Shown here: piece by piece, positions 28,667 to 39,893 of the stretch | Layout: each line of letters starts with the position of its first letter | Numbering within the stretch: position 1 is the first letter of the stretch | Source: Streptomyces sp. ERV7 | GTDB taxonomy: Bacteria; Actinomycetota; Actinomycetes; Streptomycetales; Streptomycetaceae | NCBI RefSeq assembly: GCF_001653515.1 | Contig: NZ_LYOY01000029.1 | Span: forward strand, 868,001 to 932,000 | DNA: 64,000 nt | Direction: 5' to 3' | The notes under the pieces: generated by a model | The model's input: only the letters and a program-made list of their open reading frames with translations | Database searches by the model: none | Told to the model about the DNA's origin: nothing | Program-made: the position numbers and the translations under genes

Positions 28667-29248
28667 ATGAGCACAGCGGCACCGCCCGGCGACCGGGCGA
28701 GCATCCTCCTGGTCGACGACATGGAGGACAACCTGATCGCGCTGGAGGCGGTCCTGGGGTCGCTCAACGAGCCGCTGGTACGGGCGCGTTCGGGCGAGGA
28801 GGCGATGAAGGCACTGCTGCGGCAGACGTTCGCGGTGGTGCTGCTCGACGTACGGATGCCGGGCATGGACGGCTTCGAGACCGCGACCAACATCAAACGG
28901 CTCGACCAGACGAAGGACGTGCCGATCATCTTCCTGACCGGCACGGAGGGCGACAGCGGCTATGCCTTCCGGGGGTACGCCACGGGCGCGGCGGACTTCC
29001 TCACCAAGCCGTTCGACCCCTGGGTGCTGCGGGCCAAGGTCAATGTCTTCCTGGAGCTGCACCGCAAGAACCGCCAGCTGGAGCGGCTGCTGGAACGCGA
29101 GCAGAAGCAGCTCGGCGAGATAGCGCAGCTGGTGACGGCGATCGAGGACGAGCTGGCGCGGGGGCGCCCCGACGAGGCGGGCGAACTGCGCGGGCGGCTG
29201 GCGTCCCTGGAGGAGATCATCCGGGACATGCGACGGGGGCGCTGCTGA
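28667..29248 (+). CDS. Response regulator with receiver and coiled-coil tail (OsaB-like)
   Basis: A 193-residue response regulator. The receiver domain covers residues 12-130 with acidic residues in LLVDDMEDNL, the phosphoacceptor in VLLDVRMPGMDG, threonine in IIFLTGTEG and lysine in FLTKPFDPW. The C-terminal 60 residues form a charged coiled coil (NRQLERLLEREQKQLGEI) and no DNA-binding domain. It starts nine bases after the hybrid kinase stop. S. coelicolor OsaB has the same build and is needed for growth under osmotic stress, so the pair probably signals by protein contact rather than by binding DNA. Confidence 0.9.
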   Translation: MSTAAPPGDRASILLVDDMEDNLIALEAVLGSLNEPLVRARSGEEAMKALLRQTFAVVLLDVRMPGMDGFETATNIKRLDQTKDVPIIFLTGTEGDSGYAFRGYATGAADFLTKPFDPWVLRAKVNVFLELHRKNRQLERLLEREQKQLGEIAQLVTAIEDELARGRPDEAGELRGRLASLEEIIRDMRRGRC

Positions 29249-29272
29249 CCGCGCCCCCGCCTCCCGTACCGG

Positions 29273-31159
<1,887 letters not shown>

Positions 31160-31294
31160 GACGTCCTCCGGGCTGGCCTGCGGCAGGGCTGCGGCTGCTT
31201 CTTGTTTAACTGGCGAGTAACCATCGGGCCGTGATCAGAGTAGAGCGCCACCGCCCGGCGCGTAAGGGGCAGCGGAAGGTGGTTTCATAACGAA

Positions 31295-31324
31295 CGGACC
31301 CCCACTCCGAAGAGCGGGGGTCCG
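31295..31324 (-). terminator. Hairpin terminator downstream of lepA
   Basis: CGGACCCCC at 31295-31303 pairs exactly with GGGGGTCCG at 31316-31324 over a 12-base loop. It lies 26 bases past the lepA stop. There is no U-tract, as is common for Streptomyces terminators. Confidence 0.75.
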
Positions 31325-31350
31325 TCGCGGCACAGGGGGCTACTCGCCGG

Positions 31351-33216
31351 TCACTTCTTCTTGCTCGCAGACTCGTCGCTGGACAGCACCGCGATGAAGG
31401 CCTCCTGCGGAACCTCCACGGAACCGACCATCTTCATCCGCTTCTTGCCTTCCTTCTGCTTCTCCAGCAGCTTCCGCTTACGGGAGATGTCACCGCCGTA
31501 GCACTTGGCGAGGACGTCCTTGCGGATGGCGCGGATGGTCTCGCGGGCGATCACCCGGGAGCCGATCGCGGCCTGGATGGGCACCTCGAAGGCCTGCCGG
31601 GGGATGAGCTCGCGCAGCTTGGCGACGAGCCGCACACCGTACGCGTACGCCGCGTCCTTGTGGGTGACGGCCGAGAAGGCGTCGACCTTGTCGCCGTGCA
31701 GCAGGATGTCGACCTTGACGAGGCTGGCGGACTGCTCGCCGGTGGGCTCGTAGTCGAGCGAGGCGTAGCCGCGCGTCTTCGACTTGAGCTGGTCGAAGAA
31801 GTCGAAGACGATCTCCGCGAGCGGCAGCGTGTAGCGGATCTCCACGCGGTCCTCGGAGAGGTAGTCCATGCCGATCAGGGTGCCGCGCCGGGTCTGGCAG
31901 AGCTCCATGATCGAGCCGATGAACTCGCTGGGCGCGAGGATCGTGGCACGCACGACCGGCTCGTACACGTCCGAGATCTTCCCCTCCGGGAACTCACTCG
32001 GATTGGTGACGGTGACTTCCTTGCCGTCCTCCAGGACGACCCGGTAGACCACGTTCGGCGCGGTGGCGATGAGGTCGAGCCCGAACTCGCGCTCAAGCCG
32101 CTCACGGATCACATCGAGGTGGAGCAGGCCCAGGAAGCCGACGCGGAAGCCGAAGCCGAGCGCGGCCGAGGTCTCCGGCTCGTACACCAGCGCGGCGTCG
32201 TTGAGCTGGAGCTTGTCGAGGGCCTCGCGCAGGTCCGGGTAGTCCGACCCGTCCAGCGGATACAGACCCGAGAAGACCATCGGCTTCGGGTCCTTGTAGC
32301 CGCCGAGCGCCTCGGTGGCGCCCTGGTGCAGGGAGGTGATGGTGTCACCGACCTTGGACTGACGGACGTCCTTCACACCGGTGATCAGGTAACCGACCTC
32401 ACCGACACCCAGCCCGTCGGCCGGCAGCATCTCGGGCGAGTTCGTCCCGATCTCCAGGAGCTCGTGCGTCGCGCCGGTCGACATCATCCGGATCCGCTCA
32501 CGCTTGTTGAGCTGACCGTCGACGACTCGGACGTACGTGACGACGCCCCGGTACGAGTCGTAGACCGAGTCGAAGATCATCGCGCGGGCGGGCGCGTCGG
32601 CCACGCCGACGGGCGCGGGCACATCGCGCACCACGCGGTTGAGCAGCGCGTCCACGCCGACACCGGTCTTGGCGGAGACCTTCAGCACGTCCTCGGGCTG
32701 GCAGCCGATGAGGTTGGCCAGCTCCTCGGCGAACTTCTCGGGCTGCGCGGCCGGAAGGTCGATCTTGTTGAGGACGGGAACGATGGTGAGGTCGTTCTCC
32801 ATGGCGAGGTAGAGGTTCGCCAGGGTCTGCGCCTCGATGCCCTGAGCGGCGTCGACGAGCAGGACGGTCCCCTCACAGGCGGCGAGCGACCGCGACACCT
32901 CGTACGTGAAGTCCACGTGCCCCGGGGTGTCGATCATGTTCAGGATGTGGGTGCTGCCCTGGCCGGTCCCCTCCGTGGGGGCCCAGGGCAGTCGCACGGC
33001 CTGACTCTTGATCGTGATGCCGCGCTCGCGCTCGATGTCCATCCGGTCGAGGTACTGAGCACGCATCTGCCGCTGGTCGACCACACCGGTCAGCTGGAGC
33101 ATCCGGTCGGCAAGGGTCGACTTGCCGTGGTCGATGTGCGCGATGATGCAGAAATTGCGGATCAGAGCCGGGTCGGTACGGCTCGGCTCGGGCACGTTGG
33201 TAGGAGTCGCGGGCAC
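31351..33216 (-). CDS. lepA: Elongation factor 4 (LepA)
   Basis: A 621-residue ribosome-associated GTPase. The G motifs are AHIDHGKST (G1), RGITIKSQ (G2), DTPGHVDF (G3) and NKIDLP (G4). The LepA-specific C-terminal region ([14 protein letters not shown]) is complete and ends in a lysine tail. GTG 33216 is chosen to fit the family N-terminus ([16 protein letters not shown]). A longer frame upstream has no family support. It is divergent from rpsT, a common actinobacterial arrangement. Confidence 0.98.
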   Translation of the reverse strand: MPATPTNVPEPSRTDPALIRNFCIIAHIDHGKSTLADRMLQLTGVVDQRQMRAQYLDRMDIERERGITIKSQAVRLPWAPTEGTGQGSTHILNMIDTPGHVDFTYEVSRSLAACEGTVLLVDAAQGIEAQTLANLYLAMENDLTIVPVLNKIDLPAAQPEKFAEELANLIGCQPEDVLKVSAKTGVGVDALLNRVVRDVPAPVGVADAPARAMIFDSVYDSYRGVVTYVRVVDGQLNKRERIRMMSTGATHELLEIGTNSPEMLPADGLGVGEVGYLITGVKDVRQSKVGDTITSLHQGATEALGGYKDPKPMVFSGLYPLDGSDYPDLREALDKLQLNDAALVYEPETSAALGFGFRVGFLGLLHLDVIRERLEREFGLDLIATAPNVVYRVVLEDGKEVTVTNPSEFPEGKISDVYEPVVRATILAPSEFIGSIMELCQTRRGTLIGMDYLSEDRVEIRYTLPLAEIVFDFFDQLKSKTRGYASLDYEPTGEQSASLVKVDILLHGDKVDAFSAVTHKDAAYAYGVRLVAKLRELIPRQAFEVPIQAAIGSRVIARETIRAIRKDVLAKCYGGDISRKRKLLEKQKEGKKRMKMVGSVEVPQEAFIAVLSSDESASKKK

Positions 33217-33424
33217 GCAGGGTCCTGATTCTTGAGACGCCGGGGCGTCTCGTCTCGGGCGATGTCGGATCGATACGTAGCCCCTATCGTCCCATGGGAA
33301 CGGGACTGCGCTCGGTTTGGGCCGCCAGCTGGACGGCTGGTAACCTGGGCAGCTGTGCCTCGTCTGCCCTCTCAGCGGCGAGTGCCACAACCATCTGATA
33401 CATCGAACCTGAAAAGGCTCTTTC

Positions 33425-33694
33425 GTGGCGAACATCAAGTCCCAGATCAAGCGGAACAAGACCAACGAGAAGGCGCGCCTGCGTAACAAGGCCGTCAAGT
33501 CCGAGGTCAAGACCGCGATCCGCAAGGCCCGCGAGGCTGTCCTGGCCGGCGAGCTCGAGGCGGCCGACACGGCTGTCCGCGCCGCCTCCAAGAAGCTCGA
33601 CAAGGCCGTCAGCAAGGGTGTCATCCACAAGAACGCCGCCGCCAACAAGAAGTCGGCGCTGGCCACCAAGGTTGCCGCCCTCAAGGCTGCCTGA
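33425..33694 (+). CDS. rpsT: 30S ribosomal protein S20
   Basis: An 89-residue basic, alanine-rich helical protein that binds 16S rRNA. It opens with [25 protein letters not shown], split here as [10 protein letters not shown] and [10 protein letters not shown], and ends [12 protein letters not shown], all typical of S20. The GTG start is at 33425. In many Streptomyces the DNA polymerase III delta gene (holA) lies close to rpsT; it is absent here. Confidence 0.97.
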   Translation: MANIKSQIKRNKTNEKARLRNKAVKSEVKTAIRKAREAVLAGELEAADTAVRAASKKLDKAVSKGVIHKNAAANKKSALATKVAALKAA

Positions 33695-33782
33695 CCAAGT
33701 GACCGGCCCCCGGGCCGCTCGCCTGGCCAGTCTCCGAGGCTGACCACTTGATAGACCACCGGAAGGGACCCAGCGGGCCCTC

Positions 33783-34463
33783 TCATCCGCTCCCTCCCCG
33801 GTACCAGCACCACCGCCGCACGCGGCCTGCGTTCGCCACGCGGGTGCGGCGAACAGCTTGAACAAGACCCCGTTTCCGCCCGGCTGGGCGGGGACGGGGT
33901 TTTGTGTTGGGGGGCCCCTTCGTCGCCCAGTCCCGCAGCGCCCCCGACTCGACCTCGATCTCGGCGCTCAACGCGGCCAGATCGTCGTCGGCGAACTGCT
34001 GGGCCCGGTCGCGGGCCGCCCAGCGCAGCGAGTCCGCGGCGTGCGTGATCCGCTCGGTGCGCTCGCGCAGCTCCGGCATCCGCTCGGCTATGCGCCGCTT
34101 GTCGGGCTCACGCTCCAGGCGCCTGAGCTCCTCGTCCAGCTCGTGTCCATGGCCGCTGAGGCGCTCGAAGAGGCTCAGCGACTCCTTCAGGGACTCGTCC
34201 TGCTCCACGCGTGCGTGCAGCGCGTCCTGGGTGGCGCGCATCGAGGTGCGCAGCGAGAGCCGCAACTGTGCGAGCTCGCCGCCGACACCGACCTGCCCCA
34301 TGCTCTTGGCCCGGAGCGTCGTGTCCTCGACGGCCTTGCGGGCCTGGGTGACCGTACGTTCCACTCCTCGCTTGGCGGCGCCGACCGCCTTCACCGCCAG
34401 GTACACGCCCAGCACGACGAAGGCGACGAGGAACAGCGCCAGGATCGCGATCGCGGCTTCCAT
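33783..34463 (-). CDS. Membrane-anchored coiled-coil protein, abnormal C-terminus
   Basis: A 226-residue protein with one N-terminal membrane helix ([20 protein letters not shown]) followed by a long charged helical region (residues 40-175: [38 protein letters not shown]). No enzyme motif is seen; relatives are conserved hypothetical proteins next to leuS. From [11 protein letters not shown] on, the last roughly 45 residues are encoded by the antisense of a strong hairpin terminator (33861-33909), which is not normal coding sequence. The natural 3' end was probably lost in a join near 33905. Confidence 0.65.
   Translation of the reverse strand: MEAAIAILALFLVAFVVLGVYLAVKAVGAAKRGVERTVTQARKAVEDTTLRAKSMGQVGVGGELAQLRLSLRTSMRATQDALHARVEQDESLKESLSLFERLSGHGHELDEELRRLEREPDKRRIAERMPELRERTERITHAADSLRWAARDRAQQFADDDLAALSAEIEVESGALRDWATKGPPNTKPRPRPAGRKRGLVQAVRRTRVANAGRVRRWCWYRGGSG
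33861..33909 (+). terminator. Strong hairpin terminator, plus strand
   Basis: ACAAGACCCCGT and its imperfect complement ACGGGGTTTTGT bracket an inner CCGCCC/GGGCGG stem, followed by a T-rich end. It would stop transcription coming from rpsT, about 170 bases upstream. It may have belonged to a gene that has since been deleted between rpsT and this point. Confidence 0.8.
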
Positions 34464-34591
34464 GAACGTCCCCTCGTTGTCGGTCGGCTTCCCTCCACCG
34501 TAAACGGAGCGGGCAGGCCGGTGGTTCCCGGGGAACCCCCAACCTGCCCGTAGGGGAAACCCCCCAGTACGGCTCCGCCCTGCTCAGCCGG

Positions 34592-37491
34592 TCACGCGGG
34601 AACGATGTTCACCAGCTTCGGCGCCCGCACGATGACCTTGCGGATCCCGGCGCCGCCCAGCGCCGCGACGACCGCCTCGTCGGCCAGGGCCAGCTTCTCC
34701 AGCTCCTCGTCGGAGATGCTCGGCGGGATCTCCAGGCGCGCCTTGACCTTGCCCTTGATCTGCACGACGCAGGTCACGGTCTCGTCGACGACGTACGCCG
34801 GGTCGGCGACCGGGAAGTCCTGGTGGACGACCGAGTCCTGGTGGCCCAGCTTGCGCCACAGCTCCTCGGCGATGTGCGGGGCCAGCGGCGCCACCAGCAG
34901 CACCAGCGACCGGGCGACCTCGCGCGGCAGCGCGCCGCCCGCCTTGGTCAGGTGGTTGTTCAGCTCGGTGATCTTGGCGATGGCGGTGTTGAAGCGCATC
35001 TCCGCCAGGTCGCCGCCGGCGCCGTCGATGGCCTTGTGCAGGGCGCGCAGGGTCGCCTCGTCCGGCTCGGCGTCGGTGACGGTGGCCTCGCCGGTCGTCT
35101 CGTCGACGATGTTGCGCCACAGCCGCTGCAGCAGGCGGTACTGGCCGACCACCGCGCGCGTGTCCCACGGCCGCGACACGTCCAGCGGGCCCATCGCCAT
35201 CTCGTACAGGCGCAGGGTGTCCGCGCCGTACTCGGCGCAGATCTCGTCCGGAGTGACCGCGTTCTTCAGGGACTTGCCCATCTTGCCCAGCTCGCGCTTG
35301 ACCGGCTCGCCCTCGAAGAAGAACGCGCCGTCGCGCTCCTCGACCTCGGTGGCCGGCACCGGGAAGCCGCGGGCGTCCCGGTAGACGTACGCCTGGATCA
35401 TGCCCTGGTTGTACAGCTTGTGGAACGGCTCGGCCGAGGAGACGTGCCCCAGGTCGAACAGGATCTTGGACCAGAAGCGCGCGTACAGCAGGTGCAGCAC
35501 GGCGTGCTCGGCGCCGCCCACGTACAGGTCGACACCGCCGTGCGGCTGGCCCTCGCGCGGGCCCATCCAGTACTGCTCGATCTCCGGGTCGACCAGCTTC
35601 TCGCTGTTGTGCGGGTCCAGGTAGCGCAGCTCGTACCAGCAGGAACCGGCCCAGTTGGGCATGGTGTTGGTCTCGCGGCGGTACGGGCGGGGGCCGCGGC
35701 CGTCGCCCAGGTCCAGGGTGACGTTCACCCAGTCCTCGTTGCGCGACAGCGGGGTCTCCGGCGAGGTGTCCGCGTCGTCCGGGTCGAAGGTGCGCGGCGA
35801 GTAGTCCTCGACCTCGGGCAGCTCCAGCGGCAGCATCGACTCGGGCAGCGAGTGCGCGACGCCGTCCTCGTCGTAGACGATCGGGAAGGGCTCGCCCCAG
35901 TAGCGCTGGCGGCTGAACAGCCAGTCGCGCAGCCGGAAGTTGACGGTGCCCTCGCCGATGCCGCGCTCGGACAGCCAGTCGGTGATCTTCGCCTTGGCGT
36001 CGGTGACGCCCAGGCCGTCCAGGGAGATCGCCGCGTTGGCGGAGTTGACCAGCTTCGCCTCGTACGAGGCGAAGGCGTCGTCCCAGGCGGTGGTGTCGGT
36101 GCCGCGGTCGTCGGACGGCTCGACGACACAGCGCATCGGCAGCTCGAAGGCGCGCGCGAAGGCGAAGTCACGGGTGTCGTGCGCCGGAACGGCCATGATC
36201 GCGCCGGTGCCGTAGCCCATCAGGACGTAGTCCGCGACGAAGACGGGGACCTTGTCGCCGCTGACCGGGTTGACCGCGTACGCGCCGGTGAAGACGCCGG
36301 TCTTCTCCTTGGCGTCGGCCTGGCGCTCCACGTCGGACTTGGACGCGGCGAACGCGCGGTACTTGGCGACGGCCTCGGCGGGGCCGGGGGGGGGGTGGCG
36401 TGCCCGCCGGTCCACACCTCGTGGGTGCCCTCGGGCCAGGCGGCCGGGACGATCGCGTCGACCAGCTCGTGCTCGGGGGCCAGCACCATGTAGGTGGCGC
36501 CGAACAGGGTGTCCTGGCGGGTGGTGAAGACGGTGATGGCGTCGGCGCCGCCGGTGACGGTGTCGACCGCGAAGTCCACGCGCGCGCCCTCGGAGCGGCC
36601 GATCCAGTTGCGCTGCTGCAGCTTGATGGCCTCGGGCCAGTCCAGCGCGTCCAGGTCGTCCAGCAGGCGGTCCGCGTAGGCGGTGATGCGCATGTTCCAC
36701 TGGCGCAGCTTGGCCTTGAAGACGGGGAAGTTGCCGCGCTCGGAGCGGCCGTCGCCGGTGACCTCCTCGTTGGCCAGCACGGTGCCCAGGCCCGGGCACC
36801 AGTTGACCGGCGCGTCCGAGGCGTACGCCAGGCGGTAGCCGCCCAGGACGTCGGAGCGCTCGGCCGCGTTGAGCTCGCTCCACGCGCGCGTGCCGGGGGC
36901 CTGTCGCTCACCGCTCTCGAACTGGGCGACCAGCTCGGAGATCGGGCGGGCCTTGTTGGCGGCGTCGTCGTACCAGGAGTTGAAGATCTGGACGAAGATC
37001 CACTGGGTCCACTTGTAGTAGTCCGGGTCGATCGTCGCGAAGGAGCGGCGCCGGTCGTGGCCCAGGCCCAGACGGCGCAGCTGCGCCTTCATGTTCTCCA
37101 TGTTGGCCTCGGTGGACACGCGCGGGTGCGTGCCGGTCTGCACCGCGTACTGCTCGGCGGGCAGGCCGAAGGCGTCGAAGCCCAGCGTGTGCAGCACGTT
37201 GTGGCCGGTCATGCGCTGGTGGCGGGCGAAGACGTCGGTGGCGATGTAGCCCAGCGGGTGGCCGACGTGCAGGCCCGCGCCCGAGGGGTACGGGAACATG
37301 TCCATGATGAACTTCTTGGGCCGGGCGACGACCGCCGGATCCCCGGCCAGGTCACCGGTGGGGTTCGGCGCCGCGTAGGTGCCGTCGGCGTCCCAGAAGT
37401 CCTGCCAGCGTGCCTCGATGTCGGCGGCCATGGCGGCCGTGTAGCGGTGCGGCGCTACCGGCTCTGCGGCAGCGGGGTTCGTCTCGCTCAT
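34592..37491 (-). pseudogene. leuS: Leucyl-tRNA synthetase, frameshifted in a G10 run
   Basis: Class I aminoacyl-tRNA synthetase. The N-terminal half from ATG 37491 contains the HIGH-type motif in [15 protein letters not shown] and part of the editing domain, up to WTGGHATPP. The other half continues in a different frame from [12 protein letters not shown] through FSRQRYWGEPFPIVYD, the KMSKS-type motif GKMGKSLKN and the anticodon-binding domain to a normal end. The frames cross in ten G at 36386-36395. Restoring the frame needs one extra G or two fewer. The enzyme is essential and no second copy is seen here, so a base-call error is the likely cause. The gene has its own leucine leader upstream. 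Confidence 0.93.
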
Positions 37492-37546
37492 GATTCTTGA
37501 AGCTCCATCGATCGTCTCTGCCAGCGGCTGCGACATTCACCAAACG

Positions 37547-37570
37547 AAAAAGCCCCTCGCACAGGAGGGG
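37547..37570 (-). terminator. Attenuator terminator upstream of leuS
   Basis: On the leuS strand, CCCCTC (37570-37565) pairs with GAGGGG (37558-37553) over a 6-base loop and is followed by CTTTTT. This is a textbook intrinsic terminator, placed between the leucine leader peptide and the leuS start, and so positioned to act as an attenuator. Confidence 0.85.
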
Positions 37571-37584
37571 ACGCCGCGCCGATT

Positions 37585-37609
37585 CCGACCGGCTCTTTTC
37601 AACGGTCGG
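37585..37609 (-). promoter_or_regulatory. Upstream stem of the leuS attenuator
   Basis: CCGACCG and CGGTCGG form a perfect 7-bp stem with an 11-base loop. It lies between the stop codon of the leader peptide and the terminator hairpin. In leader-peptide attenuators this position holds the pause or competing stem. Mutually exclusive pairing with the terminator was not computed. Confidence 0.55.
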
Positions 37610-37615
37610 GACTGA

Positions 37616-37654
37616 TCAGCGCGGCTCGCTAAGCAGAAGGCGTACGGCACGCAT
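37616..37654 (-). CDS. leuS leader peptide, 12 residues with three consecutive leucines
   Basis: The frame reads MRAVRLLLSEPR followed by TGA, with leucine codons CTT CTG CTT in a row. It is followed by a 7-bp stem and then an intrinsic terminator before leuS. Ribosome stalling at the leucine codons when charged tRNA-Leu is low would favour read-through into the synthetase gene. The layout is directly visible; the mechanism is inferred from known attenuators. Confidence 0.82.
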   Translation of the reverse strand: MRAVRLLLSEPR

Positions 37655-37847
37655 GGCGTCAGGGTACCGCAGGCCCCACACGGCCCGCACTGAGCGTTCA
37701 CGAGGCGCCCCAACGAGCCCGGCCGAAAGAGGTTACTCCGCGTACCGACCTCTTCTGGGGCAACCAAGCAAACGCCGTACTGCTTGGTATGAGGCGACCT
37801 AGCATGCGGCCACGGGACCACTTTGCTGAACGTTTCGGAGTTGCCCC

Positions 37848-38603
37848 ATGAACCCTCACAGTCCCCGCTCCATCCCGACACTGAAGATCCCGTCCCTCAA
37901 GGGACGGGTGAAAGGAGGAACGTCCGGCGCGCTGCTCGTCGCCTCGGCGGTGCTCATACCGGTGCTGGCCGCCACGACCGGCGGCGGCTTCCGTGCCGCG
38001 CTGGACTTCACCACCGGTGTCCTCTCGCTGGTCTGTCTGACCGCCTCGGTCGCCTGGGGCCTGCTCGCCACCGACCGGCTGCTGATGACGACGCGCCACC
38101 GGCTCGTCGCCCAGGCCGTGCACCGCGCGACCGCCGTGTCCTCGATCGGCTTCCTGCTGGTGCACATCACCGTCAAGATCGCGGTCGGCCATGTGGGCCT
38201 GCTCGGCGCCCTCATCCCCTTCGGACTCGGCGTCACCGGCTCGGACGGCCTGATCGGCCTCGGCTCGCTCGCCGCCGTCCTCATGGTCGTCACGGCCGCC
38301 ACCGGCGCCCTGCGCAGCGCGTTCGCCAACCCCGACCGGGTCGCGGGCCACTGGCGCTCGGTGCACATGCTGGCCTACCCGGCCTGGTCCTTCGCGCTGG
38401 TCCACGGCCTGTACGCGGGCCGTCAGGCGGCCGGCTGGGTCGTCACGCTGTACAGCCTCTCGCTGGCCGGTGTGGCCGGCGCCCTGGTCCTCCGCTCGCT
38501 GCCGCGCCCGGTGCGCCGCCGCATCACCCGGTGGCTGGCGCCGATCCTCGCGCGCGTGGAGAGCGCCCAGGCCATCGCCCCGGACGCCTCCACCCCCCAG
38601 GCG
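37848..38603 (+). pseudogene. Cytochrome-b/ferric-reductase-like membrane protein, 3' end lost
   Basis: About 252 residues from ATG 37848. The family core has roughly six membrane helices (SGALLVASAVLIPVLAAT, GVLSLVCLTASVAWGLLA) and histidines in LVAQAVHRATAVSSIGFLLVH and WRSVHMLAYPAWSFALVHG, which could bind haem. After SAQAIAPDASTPQA the frame enters sequence whose coding sense lies in another frame (a GT87 gene) and runs on to a stop at 39446 as nonsense. The cytoplasmic tail of this protein is therefore missing. It is divergent from the leuS leader. Redox role is inferred from the helices and histidines. Confidence 0.7.
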
Positions 38604-39456
38604 GCCGGGGGCCGCGCTGTGGGTGGCGGCGCTCGCGGTGTGGTGCGAGCCGGTGTGGACGACGTTGCGCTACGGCCAGATCAATCTGCTGCTCGCGGTC
38701 GCCGTCCTGTGGGACCTGACCCGGCGTACCGGCCACCGGGGGGCGGGCGCGGGCATCGGCCTCGCGGCCGCGGTGAAGCTCACCCCCGCCCTGTTCGCGC
38801 TGTTCCTGCTGCTCACCGGTCTCGTACGCGCGCGTGGAGCGGGCTGGAACCCATGGCTGCGGCAGGCGGCGACGGCGGTGGCGGTGTTCGCGGGGGCGAC
38901 GCTGGCGGCGGCCCTCGCGCTGCCCGCCGACTCGCGCCGCTTCTGGACGTCGACGGTGTTCGAGACGGGCCGGGTCGGCCACGCCGAGGACACCGCCAAC
39001 CAGTCCCTGCGCGGGGTGCTGGCCCGGCTGCTGCACACCGCCGACCCGGGGGCCTGGTGGGCGGCCGCCGCCGTCCTCACGGCGGCGCTGGGGCTCTGTG
39101 CGGCGGTACGGGCCGAGCTGCGCGGGGAGCGGGCCGGGGCGGTGCTGTGCTGCGCGGCCACGGCGCTCCTGGTGAGCCCGGTCTCCTGGTCGCACCACTG
39201 GGTGTGGTGCGTGCCGGCCCTCGTGCTGCTGGGGGCCCACCGGACCGGCGGGGCCGTCGCCGCGCTGGTCTTCGGTTCGTACGCCCTGTGGTGGGTGCCG
39301 CACGGGGCGAGCCGCCCCGAACTGGCCCAGAGCGGGCCGCAGATGGCACTCTCGGCGCTCTATCCGCTGGCCGGGGCCGTCTTCGTGGCGGCGGTGGCGC
39401 TGGGGCCGCGGCGCGGGGTGCGGCTCAGGCCGTGGCGAACGAGTAGAACCTCTTGA
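38602..39456 (+). pseudogene. GT87 (DUF2029) mannosyltransferase, N-terminus lost
   Basis: From about base 38602 a polytopic membrane sequence appears abruptly: GAALWVAALAVWCEPVWTTL, LRYGQINLLLAVAVLWDL, AVKLTPALFALFLLLTG, ANQSLRGVLARLLHT and SPVSWSHHWVWCVPAL. These are the middle and C-terminal motifs of actinobacterial polyprenol-phosphate-mannose-dependent alpha-(1,2)-mannosyltransferases (GT87). The first 120 or so residues, including the catalytic aspartate loop, are absent and no start codon or ribosome site precedes it. The 3' end overlaps the convergent small zinc-protein gene by 32 bases. Confidence 0.75.
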
Positions 39457-39658
39457 GGGTGCAGTGCGCCTCCAGGAGGCGGCCGTAGATCGGCTCCCCC
39501 TCGAGCTCCCGGTACGTCTCGATGGGGTCGCCTTTTATGATCAGCGCCCGCGCGCACTCCTCGCACCAGTACTGGTAGTCGGCGTTGACCGGTTCCATGT
39601 CCCGGACGATCGGCGTACCGCTGCCGCACCAGTCGCACTTCCGCCTGTGTGCACCCAT
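39425..39658 (-). CDS. Small Cys-rich (zinc-finger-like) protein
   Basis: A 77-residue protein with two cysteine pairs, CDWCGSG near residue 8 and CEECAR near 33, likely to bind one zinc ion. ATG 39658 has a GGAG ribosome site. It starts just one base after the stop codon of another small zinc-ribbon gene, so the two are translationally coupled. Function unknown. Confidence 0.72.
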   Translation of the reverse strand: MGAHRRKCDWCGSGTPIVRDMEPVNADYQYWCEECARALIIKGDPIETYRELEGEPIYGRLLEAHCTLKRFYSFATA

Positions 39659-39659
39659 C

Positions 39660-39821
39660 TCAGCTCCAGCTGTGGCCGCAGGCCGTGCACACGTAGGAGA
39701 CGTCCCCGCCGTCGCCGAGCATCTGGGCGACACGGGAGGAACCGCAGGAAGGGCAGCTGATCCGGGTCGCTGTCCGCGGCGCACCGGGCAGGTCCGGGAC
39801 GTCGTCGCGGCTCGCAGGCAT
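39660..39821 (-). CDS. Small zinc-ribbon protein, 53 residues
   Basis: Starting at ATG 39821 behind GGGAGGGAG, the frame begins MPASRDDVPDLPG, contains CPSCGSSRVAQML and ends VCTACGHSWS. Two CxxC pairs 24 residues apart are the pattern of a zinc ribbon as found in transcription and RNA-binding proteins. It is followed within one base by the next small zinc-protein gene. No function can be assigned. Confidence 0.75.
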   Translation of the reverse strand: MPASRDDVPDLPGAPRTATRISCPSCGSSRVAQMLGDGGDVSYVCTACGHSWS

Positions 39822-39893
39822 CGCGGTCTCCCTCCCGTTCGGTCCGTCGTCCCCCTCCGGCCGTCACGATTCTGCCATGGTCGCGCAAGAGGG

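Noticed and set aside
37497..37660. T-box riboswitch upstream of leuS
   Set aside because: No T-box antiterminator sequence was found; a leucine-codon leader frame and a simple terminator explain the region.
38604..39446. Continuation of the cytochrome-b-like frame as a longer protein
   Set aside because: After the junction this frame is a Gly/Arg-rich shadow of the GT87 coding frame, which alone shows membrane helices and family motifs.
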